The notes below the pieces were generated by a model. It was not told the origin of the DNA. It did not search any database and saw only the letters and a list, made by a program, of their open reading frames with translations. Source: CAVWCQ01 sp963753545 (GTDB taxonomy: Bacteria > Chloroflexota > Anaerolineae > Aggregatilineales > Aggregatilineaceae). From it: a DNA stretch of 64,000 nt. Shown here piece by piece: positions 56,622-64,000 of the stretch; the first letter of the stretch is position 1, and each line of letters starts with the position of its first letter. Where the stretch lies: contig CAVWCQ010000002.1 of the NCBI GenBank assembly GCA_963753545.1, positions 248,001 to 312,000 of the forward strand. The letters are read 5' to 3'. Position numbers and translations under genes: made by a program.

Positions 56622-56902
56622 AAAATCGTTCTTTACAAAACTGGGGTGCAACGGACAAGCTTGGGTTTGACAGAGAAGTCACTTTAGTACCTGCCTCGCT
56701 GAAGTCTGGAGCACCTCAGTCTGCAACTGTGTTTTTCAACAGATCGGTAACTTGTTCGCGTTCGTTCACTCCGCGCTGCTCGCCTATCATCCTGCACCGG
56801 CTTACCATCCCCCTCCCGTCCGTCTTCGATAATTAGGACGCTAGTTTCCCTCTGGGCTGAACGCTTCATCGAGGTTTGTTCGACTTCCTCGTATTCACTT
56901 GC
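56622..56902. other. Gene-free spacer before the last LacI promoter
   Basis: No gene, hairpin or repeat of note. A 61-codon minus-strand frame at 56684-56869 is Arg-rich and has no family resemblance. Confidence 0.4.
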
Positions 56903-57028
56903 TTGACATCGATCTGTGAATAATGATATGCTGATTTTGCAAACGCTTACAAGAGATTAGTTCACAAATAGTGTCACCATGATGGAGAAATCCGTCTTTT
57001 TTTGATGCTTTTTTGCAAACGTTTACAA
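56903..57028 (+). promoter_or_regulatory. LacI promoter with two near-identical operators
   Basis: TTGACA (56903-56908), an 18-base spacer and TATGCT (56927-56932) precede TGCAAACGCTTACAA (56938-56952). A second copy, TGCAAACGTTTACAA, lies at 57014-57028, ending 4 bases before the ATG. The two differ at one base, match the LacI-family plan with central CG, and are 76 bases apart (about seven helical turns), a spacing suited to looping by a tetramer. Confidence 0.88.
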
Positions 57029-57032
57029 TATT

Positions 57033-58079
57033 ATGAGCAACGAGAAAAATCCCTCCAACAAGAAACGTCGTGCCACTATCAAGGATGTGGCGCGCGTTTC
57101 AGGTGTATCCTACGCGACAGTATCGCGCGTCCTGAGTGGGTACGAGTTTGTCAGGGAAACCACGCGCCACCGCGTGATGGAAGCAGTTAAAAACCTGGGT
57201 TATGTCGCCAATTTGCAGGCGCGTAGTTTGGCAGGTGGGCATTCTCAGATTATCGGACTGCTCGTGCCGAATCTGGATAACAGCTATGTCGGCACAATCA
57301 TACAGGGCATCGATCAGGAGTTGATACGCGCCAACTGCGATGTGCTGTTGTACACAAGCCACCGCCATCCAGGTAAAGAATCGTTCTATGTCAACACCAT
57401 CGCTAACGGACTGACAGAAGGCCTGCTGCTGGTCGCCCCTCTGGTTCCGACGGCCTACCTGGAATCGCTGCGTGAGCAAAATTACCCCTACGTTCTGATC
57501 GATCAGGCAGACGCCACAGAAAACAGCAATGTTGTTGAAGCAACCAACTGGCAAGGTGCATATGAAGCCACGCGTTACCTGAGCCAGTTGGGCCACACGC
57601 GGATAGCCTTTATTACGGGCGCACTCGTCGTCCGAAGCGCCATAGACCGGCTTCAAGGCTACAAAGCGGCCCTGTCCGACTGTGATATTCCCTTCCGAGA
57701 AGAACTGGTCATCGAAGGCGATTACCAGCAGCAAACTGGTTACGAGGTCACCAAAAGCCTGTTGCAAAGCGCAGATCCCCCACCAACGGCCATTTTTGCA
57801 TCAAACGATATGTCGGCTTTGGGCGCGATGGATGCTGCACGCGAATATGGCCTCCGTATTCCTGACGAAATCTCCATCATTGGCTTTGATGATGTTCCTC
57901 AGGCGTCTTTCGTTTACCCCAAACTAACGACGGTTCGCCAACCGCTCGAACAAATGGGGCGGGTCGCTGTCAAGATGCTCTTGGAGCAGATCGAGGATCA
58001 GAACCGTCCGCCACAACGAGTTGCGCTGGCGACACAACTCGTCATTCGCGATTCGTGTGGGCCGTACCAGCCCACATAA
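57033..58079 (+). CDS. LacI-family transcriptional regulator
   Basis: 348 residues. HTH ATIKDVARVSGVSYATVSRVLSGYEFVRE is at about residues 13-40, followed by an effector domain (HTRIAFITGALVVRSAIDR, ISIIGFDDVPQASFVYPKLTTV). There is no Shine-Dalgarno, because the upstream operator occupies that position. It precedes the Tat-type oligosaccharide importer. Probably autoregulated and controls the importer. Confidence 0.93.
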   Translation: MSNEKNPSNKKRRATIKDVARVSGVSYATVSRVLSGYEFVRETTRHRVMEAVKNLGYVANLQARSLAGGHSQIIGLLVPNLDNSYVGTIIQGIDQELIRANCDVLLYTSHRHPGKESFYVNTIANGLTEGLLLVAPLVPTAYLESLREQNYPYVLIDQADATENSNVVEATNWQGAYEATRYLSQLGHTRIAFITGALVVRSAIDRLQGYKAALSDCDIPFREELVIEGDYQQQTGYEVTKSLLQSADPPPTAIFASNDMSALGAMDAAREYGLRIPDEISIIGFDDVPQASFVYPKLTTVRQPLEQMGRVAVKMLLEQIEDQNRPPQRVALATQLVIRDSCGPYQPT

Positions 58080-58164
58080 GGAAAACGTGGAAAAGAACAG
58101 GAGGTAGCCTATTGAGAATAAATCAACGCCCTTTTCGCCCTAAGTCTGATTAGCCGATTCATTT

Positions 58165-58179
58165 CGCAATCGTTTAGAG
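58165..58179 (+). promoter_or_regulatory. Possible third LacI operator before the importer genes
   Basis: CGCAATCGTTTAGAG matches the operator at 57014 at 11 of 15 positions including central CG. It lies 17 bases before the binding-protein start at 58196. Confidence 0.45.
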
Positions 58180-58195
58180 AATTTTGGAGGGAAAA

Positions 58196-60140
58196 ATGTC
58201 ACAAGAAATTACACGCCGCAATTTTATAAAGCTGGTAGCTGCCGGTACTGGCAGCTTTCGTACTTACCGAAGCAGGGCTGATACCCATCCCCGAAGGAAT
58301 ACTCGAACCCACCAAAGCTCTTGCTGCTCTGGCAGGCACTTTCCCGCGCGAGGAGACTCTGATCGCCAGAATCCTCACCGGGCGTGTCGGCTACACCCGA
58401 CAACTTTAACCACTGGGTTGGTTGGAAATGGCAAGACCGCGGTATGCAGAACCTGGCGGACGAGCCATTCTGGTCGGTCGACTTTGCCACAGGCAATATC
58501 ATCAATGGCTCTGCATCCGGCGACCCGACGTATAGCCCGGATTTTATGAGCCTCACAATCCCGCTGCGCCAGGGCGTCACATGGTCGGATGGTGAACCCT
58601 TTACCTCTGCCGATGTGGTCTATTGCATTGAAACCATGATGAAATATGAGGGATTCAACGGCCACAACTTCTTTGTGGATAACGTCGCTTCTGTGACTGC
58701 GCCCGATGACTACACCGTCGAATTCCAGTTGAAGCAGCCCAACTCACGGTTCCACACCACCTTCCTCGACCGCTGGGGCTGCACCCGGATCTTCCCCAAG
58801 CACATCTTCGAGCAGCAGGAAGACCCGGTTCAGTTCACCTTCAATCCATATGTAGGCTGCGGTCCCTACAAGCTGCACAGCTTTGATCCTCAGGGGAGCT
58901 GGACCGCCTGGGAAAAGCGCGACGATTGGGACAAGAGCCCGACCGGCATCATGTACGGCGAACCTGCACCCAAATACATCATCTACCAGTATTTTGCCGA
59001 CGAAGGCGCGCAGATCCTGGCCCAATTGACGCACGAATTGGATGTAGCGGAACTCTCAGCCGATGGTCTCAAGGCGCTGCTGGCGCAGTCAGACACCTCC
59101 CGTGCCTACCAGCCAACCTTCCCCTTCGTGGTCAACAACGACCCCTGCATCACCGGCATCAGCTTCAACGCCGTCCGTCCGCCATACGATAATGTCGATG
59201 TCCGCTGGGCCTTAACTCTGGCGATCGATATTGTCGAGTACACGAGCATCGCCGTCGACTCTTCGGCCACCTTGAGCCCAGTGCATGTCCCGTTCCTTGG
59301 CCCATACCCCAGGGATTACATCGCGCCGATGCAAGACTGGCTGAAGGCCTTCACTATCGATGTCGGCGATGGCGAAACCTTTGCACCGTATGATCCCACG
59401 GCGTCGCAGCGTGTCGCAGAATACGCCAGGGGCCGCGGTTATGCCTTCCCTGACGATCAGGAGTTCATCGAAAAAGCCTTCGGGTTAGGCTGGTGGAAGT
59501 TTGCCCCCGACATCGCCGAGAAGCTGCTGTTGAAGAATGGCTTCACGAAGGATGACGACAAGTGGTACCTGCCCGATGGCGTCCCGCTGGAAGATATCTT
59601 TCCTGTGTGGCACTGTCATGTCCAACCATGATGCACGCAATGCCGCGGCTGCCGTGCAGCAGTGGAAGAAGTTCGGCATTGATGCCGAGATGTTTGCATC
59701 GGAAAGCACTGCTGACTTGCAGGCCGTCGGCGACTTTGATGTGAACGGTGCCTGGCCTGCTCAAGAACCCTGGGGAGCGGGACCTGACCTGTATCGCGTG
59801 CTCGACCGATGGAACTCCGCCTATATACGGCCTCGTTGACGAACGCACTCAGGGACATTCCTCGCGCTGGACAACTCCGGAGATGGACGACATCATCAAG
59901 CGGCTGCGCGAGACGGATCCCTTCAATACCGAACAAGTCATTGCCATCGGCATCGAAGGTCTCAAGGAAGCCGTCAAGAATATGCCCGGCCTCCCGACCT
60001 ACGGCTACATCGGCTTTGTCGGCTGGGACGAGAACTACTGGACCAATTGGCCTGGCAGCGAAAACGCTTATAATGAGCCTTATACCCACTGGCCCAACTT
60101 CAAGTACACGACGCCATTCCTGAAACCCGCTGGCGGATAA
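58196..60140 (+). pseudogene. Tat-exported ABC substrate-binding protein, SBP_bac_5 (four frameshifts)
   Basis: The start at 58196 lies behind TTGGAGGG. The N-terminus reads EITRRNFIKLVAAG, a twin-arginine (Tat) signal, unlike the Sec signals of the other binding proteins in this window. The frame shifts near 58250 and 58388, giving FNHWVGWKWQDRGMQNLADEPF and the family 5 motif LRQGVTWSDGEPFTSADVVYCIETM. It shifts again near 59615 (into SNHDARNAAAAVQQWKKFGID) and 59815 (into YGLVDERTQGHSSRWT) before the stop at 60140. Joined length is about 645 residues, normal. Heavy damage with intact codon-level conservation suggests sequence error. Ligand is probably an oligosaccharide. Confidence 0.82.
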
Positions 60141-60260
60141 GGTATTTCAGCTCTGACCATGTACAACTCTCCCTGGGCGGCGAAACCCGCCCAGGGGAAC
60201 CGAAATTTTCACTTATTGTTGGTTTCTCCTTAAGGGGTACAGGCGCACGAGGGCAAAACC

Positions 60261-61271
60261 GTGACATTTGTAAAACGATATCTCATCCCCCGTCTGATTT
60301 AATATTTCTTAGTCATTTGGGTGGGTATCACCATTGTTTTCTTCATTCCCAGACTCACGCCGAATGACCCTGTCATGAAAATGGTCGATCAGATGAGGGC
60401 GCGAGGTTCAACATTGGAACCGGGCATCGATGGATGGAATCATCCATGATCTGACGGTGATGTATGGCCTGAAGGCTCCTGGCTTGATCAGTACATGGAC
60501 TTTTGGGGCAGACTGATCCACGGCGATCTCGGCGTTTCGTTCTTCCAGTTTCCCGCTCCTGTTACCGAGCTTATTTCCACCGCCTTGCCGTGGACATTGG
60601 GGCTTCTGCTGACCACGACCGCCATCTCGTGGATATTAGGAAATATCATTGGCGGGTTAGCGGGTTACTATACGCGTAGGAGGTGGTCGCGCGTGGCTGG
60701 ATGCTGTCGCCATGGTGATTCGCCCGATGCCCTATTACATCTTTGCTTTTGTTTTGCTCCTGCTTTTTGCATATGTCTGGCGCTGGTTCCCGGTTACAGG
60801 GCGGGGCGTCATTGGGGGCTTTACCGGAGTTCACCTGGGCCTATATCAAAGATGTCCTCTGGCATTCGTTTCTTGCCCGGCCTCTCGCTAAGCGTCCTGG
60901 GAATGACAGTCAACTTTCAAGTCATGAAGCTGCTGGTGCAGAACATCAATGCTGAAGATTATGTTCAGTATGCCCGCCTGGGCGGCGTGACCGATACTCG
61001 CATCGTGAGCAAGTACGTCATTCGCAACGCTTTACTGCCGCAAATCACCGGCCTGGCGCTTTCGTTTGGGCAAATCTTCAGCGGGGCACTGATTACAGAG
61101 ATCGTTTTTGGTTACCCTGGCGTGGGAACGTTGCTGTATAGAGCCATCGTCAACGGCGATTACAACCTGATCATGGGCATCACCATTCTTTCTATCATTG
61201 GTATCACAACCGCGATGCTGATCGTCGACCTGGCATATCCCTTGCTTGACCCAAGGGTAAGATACACATAA
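60261..61271 (+). pseudogene. ABC importer permease, OppB/DppB type (in-frame stop and several frameshifts)
   Basis: GTG at 60261, behind GAGGG, starts VTFVKRYLIPRLI. Codon 14 is TAA (60300-60302) where relatives have an ordinary residue. The frame then continues YFLVIWVGITIVFFIPRLTPNDP. Shifts near 60430-60480, 60690 and 60830 are needed to pass through DFWGRLIHGDLGVSF, AWLDAVAMVIRPMPYYIFAFVLLLLF and into the intact C-terminal half with EAA loop YARLGGVTDTRIVSKYVIRNALLPQ, ending at 61271. Joined length is about 335 residues. The gene as written cannot make a permease, while the adjacent OppC-type gene is intact. Confidence 0.78.
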
Positions 61272-61283
61272 GGAAGCTGTTCC

Positions 61284-62135
<852 letters not shown>

Positions 62136-62147
62136 GAAAACACAGCC

Positions 62148-63146
62148 ATGGCAGAAAAGAAACAAACCATCCTACGAACCGAACATCTTAAAGCTTTTTA
62201 TGTCCTGGAGATGCAAGGTACCCAGAAGATTGTCAAAGCCGTTAACGACGTGGACATGCAGATTTATGAAAACGAAATCTACGGCATTGCGGGCGAAAGC
62301 GGCTGCGGCAAGACCACGTTGTTGAAGACGCTTTTCAACGAAATCGTGCCCCCCCTGCGCCTGATTGACGGCAAGATTTATTATCGTATCAAAGCCGATG
62401 AAGTGGATGTCACCGGGATAAGCCGGAAGAAAAGCGAAAGCTGCGCATGGAGTACATCTCCTATATTCCGCAAGGTTCGATGAGCGTGTTCAATCCGGTG
62501 CTCAAGATAAAAGGGACCTTTGCGGATTTCATTGGCAGCCACGTCAACGGGCAAAGCCGCGCAGAAATCTTCGAATTGGCTCGCAAGCGAATCCTGGAAC
62601 TGGGCTTACCCAAAAATGTCCTCGATGTCTACCCCCACCAGTTGTCGGGTGGAATGCGTCAGCGCGTGACCATCGCCCTGGCAGCTTCGTTGAACCCGCG
62701 CATCATGATTGGCGATGAGCCCACCACGGCGCTAGATGTGGTGGTGCAGCGCGGCGTGATCCAGATGTTGAAGGATATTCAGAAGAATCTGAAGAATACG
62801 ATCATCTTAGTCACGCACGATATGGGCGTACATGCCAACATCGCTGACCGGATTGGCATCATGTATGCCGGGAAGATCGTTGAAGAGGCGACCACAGAGC
62901 AGATCTTTGCCCAGCCGTTGCATCCCTATACCCAGTTCTTGATCAACTCGCTGCCCAAGTTCGGCGATAAGAGTATGCGTGACAGTGTGCCCCGGCAGCC
63001 CACCCTCCCTGGTAGACCTGCCTAACGGCTGCCCTTTCCACCCGCGCTGCCCGCATGTCAAAGAAATTTGCCGCCAGCAAATGCCAGACTTTCATCATGT
63101 GGATGAAAACCATAAAGTCGCCTGCTGGTTAGTTGGAGAAGGATAA
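62148..63146 (+). CDS. ABC importer ATP-binding protein, OppD/DppD type (two frameshifts)
   Basis: The first frame from 62148 has Walker A GESGCGKTT. It shifts near 62420-62430 into EEKRKLRMEYISYIPQGSM, which holds signature LSGGMRQR, Walker B MIGDEPTTALDVV and switch His VTHDMG. A second shift near 63005 leads to the C-terminal CPFHPRCPHVKEIC stretch and the stop at 63144-63146. Joined length is about 332 residues. Catalytic residues are all normal. Confidence 0.86.
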
Positions 63147-63147
63147 C

Positions 63148-64000
63148 ATGGATAAGCTGCTTGAGGTAAACGAACTGACCAAACGGTACTCCCAGGGCAA
63201 TGTGCTCGCCAGGATCACACTTACAGCCGTGGACCATGTCAGCTTTTATATCAAACCAGCCGAAATCTTCACCCTGGCAGGCGAAAGCGGCTGTGGGAAA
63301 ACGACCACGGCGAAGTTGGTCCTCGGGTTTGAAGAAGCCACCTCTGGGGCGATGCTCCATAACGGAAAAAAGCAGACCCGTAAGGAGAAGGCCTGGATCA
63401 CCGAAGGCGTGCAAGCGATCTTCCAGGATCCGTTCAGCACATTCAACCCACTGCGTACAGTTGATTCCTATTTTCACGAAACCGTGCGGAACTTCCGGCT
63501 GGCCAGTTCAAAACAGGAAGCCATTGATCGGATCGATCAAAAACTGCGCCTGGTGGGCCTGACCTATCAGGAATTTGCCGGGAAATACCCGAATGAGTTT
63601 TCCGGCGGGCAGCTCCAGCGCATCTCAATCGCCCGCGCGCTTGTCACTGATCCGAAACTGATTATCGCTGATGAGCCGGTTTCAATGGTCGATGCTTCTC
63701 TGCGCATGTCGATTGTCAACTTGTTCAAACAGCTCAGGGATGAATTGGGGGTGAGCATCCTCTATATCACTCATGACCTGGCGACGGCATATTATGTCAG
63801 CGACCGTATCGCCATCATGTTCCGCGGCAACATTGTTGAAATGGGGACCAGTGGAACAGGTGTTGATGAATCCCAGGCATCCATACTCACAGCTTCTGCG
63901 CGATTCCATCCCCCAGGCGGATCCCAAAAAACGATGGACCACAACGGTCACACTTTCTGAATTAGAACATGAAGAGTACCTGCGGCAGGGCTGTAAATTT
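63148..64000 (+). CDS. ABC importer ATP-binding protein, OppF/DppF type (partial at right edge, one frameshift)
   Basis: Starts at 63148, one base after the previous stop. Walker A GESGCGKTT, signature FSGGQLQR, normal Walker B IIADEPVSMVD, and switch His ITHDLA are present. The frame shifts near 63843-63850, in a run of four G, where GNIVEMG passes into PVEQVLMNPRHPYSQLLRDSIPQ. It then stays open to the end of the window (HEEYLRQGCKF). Unlike the OppF homologue at 14973, its catalytic glutamate is present. The rest of the gene lies outside the window. Confidence 0.86.

Overview
The window looks like a carbohydrate-scavenging region from a free-living bacterium, most likely a Chloroflexota (Anaerolineae-like) genome. 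This placement is inferred from the density of LacI/ABC/glycosidase modules, the sigma factor/anti-sigma/TPR-CHAT/subtilase operon typical of large-genome filamentous lineages, and mid-range GC. No rRNA, tRNA or universal marker gene is present to confirm it.

Layout. (1) 1-2556: a soluble sugar-binding-domain hybrid histidine kinase, cut by the left edge. (2) 3136-16082: a (glucurono)xylan module with GH67 alpha-glucuronidase, GH43 beta-xylosidase, two divergent paralogous LacI regulators and a complete dipeptide/oligosaccharide-type ABC importer. (3) 16414-17640: a serine beta-lactamase-fold hydrolase. (4) 18120-25538: two small beta-rich proteins converging on an operon of sigma factor, zinc-finger anti-sigma factor, TPR-CHAT protease, subtilisin-like protease and a 74-residue protein. 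This is the most unusual locus in the window. (5) 25760-25992: an IS3 remnant. (6) 26026-40044: one long leftward operon of LacI, sugar ABC importer, GH31 alpha-xylosidase, GH29 alpha-L-fucosidase, aldose reductase-like AKR, FGGY kinase, zinc alcohol dehydrogenase, class II aldolase, PfkB kinase and FucU mutarotase. It reads as fucosylated xyloglucan oligosaccharide use with a reductase/dehydrogenase/kinase route. (7) 40575-43452: a high-GC fragment of a foreign sugar ABC operon, truncated at the left, followed by a WD40 remnant and a small secreted protein with an in-frame stop. (8) 45149-56621: GH36 alpha-galactosidase divergent from LacI, a sugar ABC importer and two GH3 enzymes. (9) 57033-64000: a further LacI regulator and a second dipeptide/oligosaccharide-type ABC importer with a Tat-exported binding protein, running off the right edge.

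How it fits together. Every glycoside hydrolase here lacks a signal peptide, so imported oligosaccharides appear to be dismantled in the cytoplasm from their non-reducing ends and side chains: glucuronic acid, xylose, fucose and galactose. Each module has its own LacI regulator. Four regulator promoters share one plan: TTGACA, an 18-base spacer, a TATAAT-like box, then a palindrome at the expected transcription start.

Caveat. About 30 single-base frameshifts and two in-frame stops break otherwise well-conserved genes, and they are densest in 26-31 kb, 40.6-43 kb and 58-64 kb. Most look like uncorrected sequencing or assembly errors, so coordinates of those genes are given across the lesion.
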